Shown here piece after piece: positions 8,100 to 16,285 of a DNA stretch of 64,000 nucleotides (the stretch's first letter is position 1; every line of letters starts with the position of its first letter). Made by a program: the position numbers and the translations under genes. This DNA comes from Alteromonas portus (GTDB lineage Bacteria > Pseudomonadota > Gammaproteobacteria > Enterobacterales > Alteromonadaceae), in the NCBI RefSeq assembly GCF_005117025.1, contig NZ_SWCO01000002.1:248001-312000 (forward strand). The letters run 5' to 3'. Under the pieces are notes generated by a model. That model made no database searches. It saw only the letters and a program-made list of their open reading frames with translations, and was not told where the DNA came from.

Positions 8100-11000
8100 T
8101 TGTCGTTCCTACCATCAAAACCTGCGCTTAATGAAGCGAAAAGCACGTTTGCGCTAGCCATCGCTCTTGCTGCGGCGCTAATTGTGCTGGTCGTTAGTCT
8201 GTTTGAAAGCAACATTAAAGCAACGGCTGAAAGCCAAGCTTTTCAGACGCTAGAGAAAAGTACGTTGAATGCAGAAAACGTAGCAGAAACGCAGGTTGTA
8301 AAATATCTTAATGCCCTAAATTTTTTGCATCAAACACCTCCGATAAGCGGTATTGTTCGTGCAACCCAGAATAGCAATGTAGACCCTAAAGACGGCACTA
8401 CTCTTGAACAATGGAAGCATCGCCTAGAAACTATCTTTGTTGCTTTTATCGAAAATAACGAGGAAATAGACCAGTTAAGGGTGATACAGGCCGATAAAGA
8501 GGGGACCGAATTTCTTAGGGTTGAGCGCAAGGGCGGGAGCGTTTTAATTGCCCGTGAGTCTGATTTGCAAGCAAAAGCGTCTCGCGATTATTTCACTGAA
8601 AGCGTAAAAAGTAACAAGGGCGAGTTTTATATATCTGATATCAATTTAAATCGGGAACATGGCAAGCTTGAGTACCCTTATAAAAGTGTAATTCGTTTAT
8701 CCCTACCAATTCTCAGTGATGAGGGAGAGCGCTACGGGTTCATTATTATGAACGTCAATGCGCAGTATTTGCTTTCCCAAATGACTAAAGCACTAATGGA
8801 AAATCAGGCGCTTTATGTCACTGACCAAGATGGATATTTCGTATTACACCCCGACAGTCAAAAATCGTTTTCTAAAGACCTAAACCCCGCAGTAACCTGG
8901 CAAAGCGAATTCTCGGTAACGCAAAGTTTAGGGCGCTCGAAAATAATGCCTAAAAACGAACAGCAGGGTGTGCAATTCGCGGTTTCTCAGGCGTTTGCTA
9001 TAGGTGCAAGAGATCGTGACACACCTTTTTACCTTCATATACTGCTACCTCAAAGCCAAGTCAGCGCCTTAATCAACGAAAAACGTTTAAGTGTTTATAG
9101 TGTAATCGGTATCGTTTCAATTATTTTCATAAGCATTTTGCTGTTTGTGTATCGCAGTAATAATAAAAATATTGAATTAGCCAAAGTGCGCGGTGAGTCA
9201 GTCGCTATTGTTGATATTTCGAAGGACGCTATATTTAGCGTAGACTCAATGGGTATAGTGAAAAGCTGGAATAAAGCTTCCGAGTCACTTTTTGGCATCC
9301 CTTCTCAGGTTATCATTAACCACCACTATTCGACTTTTAAGCCATTGTCTTTGTTAGGGCTTGAAGATGTACTTGCTAAAGGAGGCAAGCAAGTCACCTT
9401 TACTAAGCCTTACGTTGATGATGAAAAACATGAACATTCACTATTGATAACCGCGTCAACGATTTGGGGCGATCAGTCACAGTTCTCTGGTGTTGCCGTC
9501 GTTATCCGGGATGTAACAGACGAACATAAAGCAAAGGATGCCATTGAACGAGTAAACCTTAAGCTTGAAGAAAAAGTGGTGAGCAGAACAAAAGAGTTGG
9601 TAGAAGCAACGCAAGAGGCGCGCAAGGCCAGTAAGGTAAAGAGTTCATTTATATCGAATATTAGCCATGAAATGCGTACACCTTTAAACGGTGTTGTAGG
9701 TTCTCTTGCGTTATTGAAGCGGCAACCGCTTAATGAAAAAGCGGAGCAATTGGTTTCCATGATGGAAATTAGCTGCAATAACCTAAGCGTGCTGATAAAT
9801 GATGTACTTGACCTATCGAAGATAGAAGCTGGAAAACTGGATATCAACCATCAGTTTTTTGATCTGATAGATCTCATTGAATCTATGGCCAAAGTCTTCG
9901 CAGTGAAGGCCGCAAGTAAGGGGTTACAGTTACTTGTCGATACCACTGAAGTTCCGACGATAGAAATCAATTCCGACCCTCATAGAATTAACCAGGTATT
10001 GAGTAACTTGCTAAACAATGCCATCAAGTTTACTGAAAATGGCCATATAGAATTAAAACTGGCATTAAGTGCATCGGAATCTGGTAAGCAGCAGCTTCAT
10101 TTTATTATACGAGATACGGGCGTCGGCATCGCGAAAGACAATCAGCCTAAACTTTTTTCTGCATTCACGCAGGCTGATGCGTCTGTAGCAACCCAATACG
10201 GCGGAACTGGGCTAGGTTTATCCATATGTAAACAGCTATGTCAGTTGCTGGGTGGTGATATCTCATTTGAATCTGAGCTAGGAAAGGGAAGCACGTTTTC
10301 ATTTTTTATTTCAATTCCTGATACAAGCTCAGACAGAGCAACAGAGTTTGCTGAGATTCAGCAAGCTGAGAGAACACTACTTAGCAATATAAGCCTTGGT
10401 GTTGCTTCAGAATATTCACCTCTACAATCACATATCTGCAAGTTAGCTGAGCATGTTGGCGCCTCGCCAAAAGTGCTAGAAGGTCAGGCGGATGATATTC
10501 AATGGCCTGATTATGACGCGCTATTAATTGATGAATCTAGCGCATTAATTGGTGAAATTGACAAGATTTGGCAGCGCCACGCTAGGGGTAACGATATTAG
10601 CACCATGCCTACGGTATTTATTCTTCAAAAGCTAGAGGGAGCACCTTATGAGTTTACGCATTTCACCCCATTGTATTTACCCAAGCCCTTGTTTCGCTCT
10701 ACGTTTGTTACGTTGAAACAAGGTTTAGATGCCGTTCAAACCGATGGCAGGATAAAAGTAGATGCCAAGGCAAAAAGCGAATGCGATAAACAGGAAGCTG
10801 AAACTCCTAGTGAACAAGATGCAGGTGCGTCACCTTTCTCTATAGAGGACACACGTCTTCTGATAGTTGACGACAACATGATTAATAGAGAGGTGGCTAA
10901 AGGTGTATTGGAGTGTTTACCGTCTAAGTTATTTACCTGCGCAGACGGGGAAGAAGTCATTGATTTTCTTCAAAAATGTGAAAGTAAAGGACGCCAAATC

Positions 11001-11840
11001 CACGGTATATTAATGGATTGCCAAATGCCAAACATGAACGGCTACGAGGCTACTCGTGCTATTCGTGAGGGTAAAGCAGGAATGATGCATGTAAATGTGC
11101 CTATTATTGCAATGACTGCAAACGCCATGCTTGGTGAAAAAGAGAAGTGTTTAGAGGCGGGAATGAACGACTTTGCCACTAAACCCATAATTGCTGATGT
11201 ACTCATACCCAAAGTGAGGCAGTGGCTAGTTCACCAGGTTACATCACTGGCAAGCACCGAGATTATTGGTATCCAAAGCCCTGCTTTGGAAAATGCCAAA
11301 CAAGGTATCCATGATGAGAACAATCCACCCCTGGTGGATAGCCTACTCAGTGCGATAGATAATGAAGTGAAACAGCGTGTTGATTCGGCTGACGATTTCA
11401 ATGAAACAGGGAAACATAATATGAGCGACGATGTGCTAGCAAACGCTGAACCCAGTGAACTTTCAGCTAAACCTGAGAGCGTGCCCAATCAGAAATTAAG
11501 CACGTTAAGTGATGAATGCTGGGAAAAGGACGATGCTATCGCACGTATTATGGGGGACAAGGCGCTTTTTACTCGGGTGTGTGACCTATATTCACAAAGC
11601 GCCCCAGAGAAGTTTAAGCTTTTGGAAAAGGCGGTTGAACAGCAAGATTTTACGCAAGTGCAAGTGCTGTCACTTAAACTTAAAGGCATGTCAGCTGATA
11701 TCGGCGCTGTGCAGCTGCAAAAAGAATTCGAAGCCTTGTGGGAGTTATCAAAAGTCGCCGATTGGGTGAAAGTAAAAGCGCTGCTTCCTTCCATTGGCGA
11801 CGATCTTAATACCTTTTTGGAGCTTCTTGACGTGGCCTAG
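8100..11840 (+). CDS. Hybrid sensor histidine kinase with receiver and altered Hpt domain
   Basis: This 1246-residue membrane kinase has, in order: TM1 (~16-35); a periplasmic Cache-like sensor (to ~330); TM2 (VIGIVSIIFISILLFVY); a PAS domain (~365-480); HisKA with His523 in NISHEMRTPLNG; HATPase_c (N-box NLLNNAIKFTENG, GTGLGLSICKQL); a degenerate receiver-like part; an intact receiver (~915-1040, phosphoacceptor Asp973 in MDCQMPNMNG); an acidic linker; and a C-terminal Hpt-like domain. In the Hpt motif the usual histidine is Leu1192 (SLKLKGMSADIGA), so the final phosphorelay step appears lost. Translation starts at TTG 8100, as no ATG is suitably placed. It stands alone with no adjacent response regulator. 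Confidence 0.88.
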   Translation: MSFLPSKPALNEAKSTFALAIALAAALIVLVVSLFESNIKATAESQAFQTLEKSTLNAENVAETQVVKYLNALNFLHQTPPISGIVRATQNSNVDPKDGTTLEQWKHRLETIFVAFIENNEEIDQLRVIQADKEGTEFLRVERKGGSVLIARESDLQAKASRDYFTESVKSNKGEFYISDINLNREHGKLEYPYKSVIRLSLPILSDEGERYGFIIMNVNAQYLLSQMTKALMENQALYVTDQDGYFVLHPDSQKSFSKDLNPAVTWQSEFSVTQSLGRSKIMPKNEQQGVQFAVSQAFAIGARDRDTPFYLHILLPQSQVSALINEKRLSVYSVIGIVSIIFISILLFVYRSNNKNIELAKVRGESVAIVDISKDAIFSVDSMGIVKSWNKASESLFGIPSQVIINHHYSTFKPLSLLGLEDVLAKGGKQVTFTKPYVDDEKHEHSLLITASTIWGDQSQFSGVAVVIRDVTDEHKAKDAIERVNLKLEEKVVSRTKELVEATQEARKASKVKSSFISNISHEMRTPLNGVVGSLALLKRQPLNEKAEQLVSMMEISCNNLSVLINDVLDLSKIEAGKLDINHQFFDLIDLIESMAKVFAVKAASKGLQLLVDTTEVPTIEINSDPHRINQVLSNLLNNAIKFTENGHIELKLALSASESGKQQLHFIIRDTGVGIAKDNQPKLFSAFTQADASVATQYGGTGLGLSICKQLCQLLGGDISFESELGKGSTFSFFISIPDTSSDRATEFAEIQQAERTLLSNISLGVASEYSPLQSHICKLAEHVGASPKVLEGQADDIQWPDYDALLIDESSALIGEIDKIWQRHARGNDISTMPTVFILQKLEGAPYEFTHFTPLYLPKPLFRSTFVTLKQGLDAVQTDGRIKVDAKAKSECDKQEAETPSEQDAGASPFSIEDTRLLIVDDNMINREVAKGVLECLPSKLFTCADGEEVIDFLQKCESKGRQIHGILMDCQMPNMNGYEATRAIREGKAGMMHVNVPIIAMTANAMLGEKEKCLEAGMNDFATKPIIADVLIPKVRQWLVHQVTSLASTEIIGIQSPALENAKQGIHDENNPPLVDSLLSAIDNEVKQRVDSADDFNETGKHNMSDDVLANAEPSELSAKPESVPNQKLSTLSDECWEKDDAIARIMGDKALFTRVCDLYSQSAPEKFKLLEKAVEQQDFTQVQVLSLKLKGMSADIGAVQLQKEFEALWELSKVADWVKVKALLPSIGDDLNTFLELLDVA

Positions 11841-11956
11841 CTTGTCTGTCGTTTATGTGTCATCGTAAGCTATTGTGAATAGCATAATAACGTCCCACGC
11901 ACTGACTTCATACACCATTACATGAAGCGGTATTTTTCATTAAAGGAGTAACCCGT

Positions 11957-13024
11957 TTGTTCTTATCTCGCTTATCTTGCCAACCACATAGAATTCGCCG
12001 CACTCTGTATACCATAAGCACCCTGGCGGTTTCTTTAGCTTTCACAAGTGTTCCCGCATTAGCGGCTGATCTCGAACCGCAAGGAAAACCACCCGTAGCT
12101 ATCGCTATTCATGGCGGTGCGGGCACCATTTTAAAATCATCGATGACGCCAGAGAAAGAAGCGGACTACAAGAAAGTATTAACTCATGCGGTAAAGCATG
12201 GTTACACATTGTTACAGAAAGGCGAGAAAGGTGAGGTTGCGGTAGTAGAAACCATCAAAATTCTTGAAAGTTCGCCGTTGTTCAACGCTGGTATTGGTGC
12301 GGTGTATACCTTCGACGGTGAGCACGAACTTGACGCGTCTATTATGCATGGAGGCAGCAAAAATGCAGGTGCTGTAGCGGGCGTTAAAACAATAAGAAGC
12401 CCAATTGAGGCAGCGTTAATGGTAATGAATGAATCTCCACACGTTATGCTTTCCGGTAAAGGGGCTGAAGACTACGCAAAAGAAAACGGCCTTGAGCAGG
12501 TAGACAACAGCGTTTTTGATACTGAGTTTCGCAAGCAGGCTTTAGATAAAGCGAAAGCGCGTATGCAGCAGGTCTCTAATGGTTACGGTTCGCAGCAAGG
12601 CAATGAACGCTTTGGCACCGTCGGGGCGGTGGTGTTGGATAGTGAGGGTAATATTGTTGCCGGAACATCCACAGGCGGAATGACGGCTAAACGATACGGA
12701 CGCATTGGAGACTCGCCTGTTATTGGAGCGGGGACCTATGCCGACAATGAAAGCTGTGCGGTATCGGCCACTGGGCATGGTGAGTATTTTATTCGATACA
12801 ACGTGGCGGCTGATATTTGTGCCCGAATGAAGTACCAAGGTTTGTCGTTAAGCGATGCTGCGAATACCGTGGTGAACGACGTGTTAGTTAAAGCTGGTGG
12901 TGATGGCGGTGTAATTGCTATTGACGCAAAAGGCAACGTAGCAATGCCATTTAATTCTGCGGGTATGTACCGCGCTAGTATTGATGTAAACGGTAATGTG
13001 AAAGTGGCAATCTACAAAGACTAA
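11957..13024 (+). CDS. iaaA: Exported isoaspartyl peptidase / L-asparaginase (Ntn hydrolase)
   Basis: This 355-residue enzyme of the plant-type asparaginase family hydrolyses beta-aspartyl peptides and asparagine. Self-cleavage before the Thr in RFGTVGAVVLD would create the N-terminal nucleophile of the beta subunit. IHGGAG near the N-terminus and TSTGGMTAKRYGRIGDSPVIG are family motifs. A signal peptide (ending around VPALAAD) predicts a periplasmic location, which occurs in some marine bacteria, while E. coli IaaA is cytoplasmic. The start is TTG 11957, supported by AAGGAG at 11942-11947, nine bases upstream. Confidence 0.92.
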   Translation: MFLSRLSCQPHRIRRTLYTISTLAVSLAFTSVPALAADLEPQGKPPVAIAIHGGAGTILKSSMTPEKEADYKKVLTHAVKHGYTLLQKGEKGEVAVVETIKILESSPLFNAGIGAVYTFDGEHELDASIMHGGSKNAGAVAGVKTIRSPIEAALMVMNESPHVMLSGKGAEDYAKENGLEQVDNSVFDTEFRKQALDKAKARMQQVSNGYGSQQGNERFGTVGAVVLDSEGNIVAGTSTGGMTAKRYGRIGDSPVIGAGTYADNESCAVSATGHGEYFIRYNVAADICARMKYQGLSLSDAANTVVNDVLVKAGGDGGVIAIDAKGNVAMPFNSAGMYRASIDVNGNVKVAIYKD

Positions 13025-13205
13025 CCACTGCAAAATCTATTTGTTATTTTAATGTTAAATGTGCTGGCTTGTACGCAACGAAAGGTCTAATCTTAAAGTG
13101 TGGGGGAAAGTTGCTTTCACATGTGGTTAAAAATAATTGAAGTGCCGTAACGCCAAATAAGTCGCAGCATCGGTCACATTAGGCGCCACGGCTGGAGAAT
13201 TGAAA

Positions 13206-13625
13206 ATGGAATCGTTGCAAGTCAGTGATTATATGAATACTCACCCAGTGAAGCTTAATGTCGATATGCCCGTTGCGCAGGCTGTCGAAGCGTTGTTAGC
13301 CAGTGGGCAAAGTGGTGGTCCGGTACTCGATAGTAAAGGCAAGGTAGTGGGCTTTTTGTCTGAGCAAGACTGTATCGCTCAAATGATTGCGTCAAGCTAC
13401 TATCGCGAGCAAATTTGTAGGGTAGGGGAAATCATGAAAACGCCCGTGGTTTCAGTTAAACCCTATATGTCGGTAATAGAGTTGGCGCAATTGCTGTTGA
13501 AAGAAAAGCCTCGGGTTTACCCTGTCGTAGACGATGATGGCGTGCTTTTAGGCTCAATTAACCGAACTGCTGTGTTGCGTGCTATTGATGTTCAATTAAA
13601 TGATGGCTACCAGCGCGCAGGTTAA
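13206..13625 (+). CDS. CBS-domain pair protein
   Basis: The 139-residue protein consists almost entirely of two CBS domains (~5-60 and ~75-130), which usually bind adenosine ligands. Visible motifs are the repeated phi-S/T-V-xxD pattern: VVGFLSEQDCIAQM and LGSINRTAVLRAI. No catalytic domain is fused. The role is unknown; such stand-alone proteins often sense energy charge. ATG 13206 is preferred because GGAG lies about eight bases upstream; a TTG at 13200 is also in frame. Confidence 0.88.
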   Translation: MESLQVSDYMNTHPVKLNVDMPVAQAVEALLASGQSGGPVLDSKGKVVGFLSEQDCIAQMIASSYYREQICRVGEIMKTPVVSVKPYMSVIELAQLLLKEKPRVYPVVDDDGVLLGSINRTAVLRAIDVQLNDGYQRAG

Positions 13626-13733
13626 ACGTCGTTCAGGCTAAATCCCGATCAGTTAGTACTTTAAGACTTGGCATATTAGGGGTAAGCGTTGTTTACGCTT
13701 TATCAGGCGAAAATGCGGCGGTGGGGTAACAAT

Positions 13734-13758
13734 GCATAATACCAAAGCGCTGGTATGC
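13734..13758. repeat. Short palindrome, possible remnant of an intergenic repeat
   Basis: ATACCAAAGCGCTGGTAT (13739-13756) is a near-perfect palindrome with outer GC/CAT matches. Its ends ATACCA/TGGTAT equal the ends of the larger palindromic elements at 30184 and 57689, but the conserved centre is missing. Confidence 0.4.
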
Positions 13759-13770
13759 TTATTCCTATAT

Positions 13771-13806
13771 AAAAAAGGAGGCTTTGCTTAGGGCCTCCTT
13801 TTTATT
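13771..13806. terminator. Bidirectional rho-independent terminator
   Basis: An AAAAAGGAGGC arm and a GCCTCCTTTTT arm enclose a short loop, with A- and T-runs on either side. It lies between the convergent CBS and phytase genes and can serve both. Confidence 0.88.
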
Positions 13807-13842
13807 TGCTGCACGTATTATTCGTTATATTTTTTAGTGGCG

Positions 13843-16140
13843 TTATGGCTTGGCGTTCGCTAATTTTGTGATCGCATCTTTAAGTGACGTACCAGCAATT
13901 AGCTTGAAGTTTTGGGTTTCGCTTGGCATGACGTTTCTACCGTCTTGCACTACCCAAAGCCCTTCAGTGAATCTTCCTCCCAAGTTTGCGTTGGTGACCT
14001 CCAGTCCATCTGTTTCTGAAACCCCATCAATTTGTTTGTCTTTGTCTGCTGCAATTTGAACCAGCCCCATCAGTTCCAATTCTTCAGGGTTTTCATTATG
14101 TATGTGATAGATGGCATAGCTGTTATTACCCTGACTAGATGCGATTAGGTAAGTTTGCGAATCTACGTCAAACAGAGCCAGCCCTTCAATATCAGCTTCT
14201 ACGGGGGCTTCTATCTCAGCAATGAACTGAGGCTGGTTGCTGCTTGTCGTTATATCTAAGGCCCAAATCCCAGCACCTTCCTCACCTAAGTAGGCAGTTC
14301 TTGTTTTAGTATCTACAACACATCCTTCTGGCTGTGAGGGCAGTGAAAAGGACTGTGTTAAGTGCCCATCAACTTTTTTGTTGGAGGCAATAGACACGCG
14401 ATAGCGTTCGAAGCGGCCACTGGTGTCGTTAGCTAATACATGAGCTACTCCGTCTGACACAAACAAACACATGCCGTAAATATCATGAAGTGTAGTGCTT
14501 ATATGCCCAAGGTGGGTCATAGTGCCAAGCTTATCTATTTCAAATACAGACAAGCTGTTGTGCGTTCGGTTTGATGCTACTGCAATATCAATGAATGATG
14601 CATCGCTTTGCTGTGCGTTAGCTTCTGCAACAGATACCTTGTATCCCACATCAACGTTATTCACTCTGCCAACAGGAAGGCTTTGTACTAGCTTGCCGGC
14701 TACGTCATAGCTATTCAATGCGCCTTTCTTGTCGGTACCGATTACGCGACTTTGTGAAGGGGTATTCGAGTTTACCCAAATGGCAGGGTCGTCAGCGGCG
14801 TCACCATGATTTTCCACTGGGTCAGTTTCAACATCGGGCTTAACCTTCACGGTAAGGTCTGCATGTTGCGATGTTGTGCTTTGTATATGCGTGCCCTCTA
14901 GGTAATTTTCTTTTGGCGAGGTGGCTTCAATATTTGTGCCGCATTGTCGATTAAGTAGAGCTGCGCTTAGTTTTGAGGGTAGTTCGGCAGAAAACACGTC
15001 GCCTGATTCATCATCGTCAACAACAAGAGAAACATTTCTGCCATCTTCACTCAACGATAGGTGAACGAGCTCAGGCTGAATAGAAGTAGACTTGTTGCTT
15101 GCTTTTAATTGGCGAACTGCTGAATTACTTTCGTTGGCCGTATTCATTAGCGAGAAAAATTGTGTAAGACATGGCGCTTTAAGCCATACTCCGCTGGCAT
15201 CCGGGCTTACCCAGGCAGCGATATCCAAGCCATCTATCGTAGTTGAAGATAGGGTGGCTACACCTTCAACAGCAACATCTTTACCATGAAAAATAAGGTT
15301 TTTTGCTAGCTCACTTTCAATATTGGTATCTAATTGCCACACACCGGCAAATTCGTCAGCAAGGTATAGCGTGTCGGTGTTGGCATTTATAGCGCAACTT
15401 TTAATGCCTGGACCTATCGCAAAGTCTCTCAGCGATAAAAAGCGCCCACTATGAATTTCATACTGATTCAGCGTGCCTGTAGCATCGATATTGATAATTT
15501 GCAGTTCGCCAGCGCTTGACGTTGAAGCACAAATGGCTTCAGAGCCGTTAGTTATCTTGGTTTGCGGTTGAGCAAATTCAAGAGATGCAGTGTCAATGCG
15601 ATACACCTCTATGTGCTGAGTGTTGTTATTAAACACGACCAAAGACACCCATTGTTTTGTATCTGACTTTACAACTTCGGCACTTGCTAGGCTGTAATGT
15701 CCCGCAATGAAGTGTTTTTTCCCTGCAGAGTTGTTCAGTGATATACCCTTGTGTTCGCTAATATTTATATTGATAGCGTGGGTGTCTGCGTAAGCGTTAT
15801 TAACATGGGTGTCTACGTAAGCATCATGTTGAGTGTCTATGCTGGTGTTGCTGGCATAGGTGTCTTTGTTAGCGTCTTTTTTGGGGTTATTGAGATGTTT
15901 GGCGTAGTTTTGATAGTGCAGCGCTAGGCTTAGGCCGTTTGTTAGCTTTGTTAGCGGTAAGGCGCTGTTTTGAATTTCTGCTTCTTGTGGCTGGCTTTCA
16001 CTGTGCACTAAAGTGGTATCTGCACTGCTATTTGAAGTAGTTGAGGCTGCGCAGCTAAATAACGAGAGAAGTACGCTTGAAAGTGCCGCTGCGGTAGCTT
16101 TGGTTTTAAAAACTACCTTGGTGTGACGCTGATGGGTCAT
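13843..16140 (-). CDS. Two-domain beta-propeller phytase, exported
   Basis: Beta-propeller phytases release phosphate from inositol hexakisphosphate with calcium. The C-terminal half (~420-765) is a full phytase domain: DAADDPAIWVNSNTPSQS, IGTDKKGALNSYDVAGK, and ADIEGLALFDVD near the end. The N-terminal half (~130-400) is a second, more divergent propeller, as in known dual-domain phytases. A signal sequence ends in LFSC (Cys30), so it may be an outer-membrane lipoprotein, though the lipobox is imperfect. Residues ~88-125 carry the DTH repeats. It lies 145 bp downstream of the TonB-dependent receptor on the same strand, probably one phytate-use operon. Confidence 0.9.
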   Translation of the reverse strand: MTHQRHTKVVFKTKATAAALSSVLLSLFSCAASTTSNSSADTTLVHSESQPQEAEIQNSALPLTKLTNGLSLALHYQNYAKHLNNPKKDANKDTYASNTSIDTQHDAYVDTHVNNAYADTHAININISEHKGISLNNSAGKKHFIAGHYSLASAEVVKSDTKQWVSLVVFNNNTQHIEVYRIDTASLEFAQPQTKITNGSEAICASTSSAGELQIINIDATGTLNQYEIHSGRFLSLRDFAIGPGIKSCAINANTDTLYLADEFAGVWQLDTNIESELAKNLIFHGKDVAVEGVATLSSTTIDGLDIAAWVSPDASGVWLKAPCLTQFFSLMNTANESNSAVRQLKASNKSTSIQPELVHLSLSEDGRNVSLVVDDDESGDVFSAELPSKLSAALLNRQCGTNIEATSPKENYLEGTHIQSTTSQHADLTVKVKPDVETDPVENHGDAADDPAIWVNSNTPSQSRVIGTDKKGALNSYDVAGKLVQSLPVGRVNNVDVGYKVSVAEANAQQSDASFIDIAVASNRTHNSLSVFEIDKLGTMTHLGHISTTLHDIYGMCLFVSDGVAHVLANDTSGRFERYRVSIASNKKVDGHLTQSFSLPSQPEGCVVDTKTRTAYLGEEGAGIWALDITTSSNQPQFIAEIEAPVEADIEGLALFDVDSQTYLIASSQGNNSYAIYHIHNENPEELELMGLVQIAADKDKQIDGVSETDGLEVTNANLGGRFTEGLWVVQDGRNVMPSETQNFKLIAGTSLKDAITKLANAKP
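15779..15864 (-). repeat. 27-bp repeats with the GACACCCAYGC core in the phytase gene
   Basis: On the coding (minus) strand the exact core GACACCCA appears twice (15806-15813 and 15779-15786), 27 bp apart. Each copy is preceded by GCTTACGYA, encoding AYVDTHV and AYADTHA. Two decayed copies precede them (D-T-Q-H near 15837 and D-T-Y-A near 15864). A further exact core lies in opposite orientation at 15644-15651. Confidence 0.8.
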
Positions 16141-16230
16141 TGTTGTTATTGTCCTGAAACTTACTTGAGTTAAACCCGTGCTCTACCTTTCTATTAAAGC
16201 AGGGCTTACAGATTATTAAATGTAGGTCTA

Positions 16231-16253
16231 AAGGCCGAACTAACGCCGGCCTT
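16231..16253. terminator. Hairpin between receptor and phytase genes
   Basis: AAGGCCG and CGGCCTT form a 7-bp stem in the 145-bp gap. On the coding strand there is no strong U-tract, so it may only reduce read-through into the phytase gene or protect a processed transcript end. Confidence 0.4.
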
Positions 16254-16285
16254 CAAACCTAACAAACTACTTTCGATATATCTGC

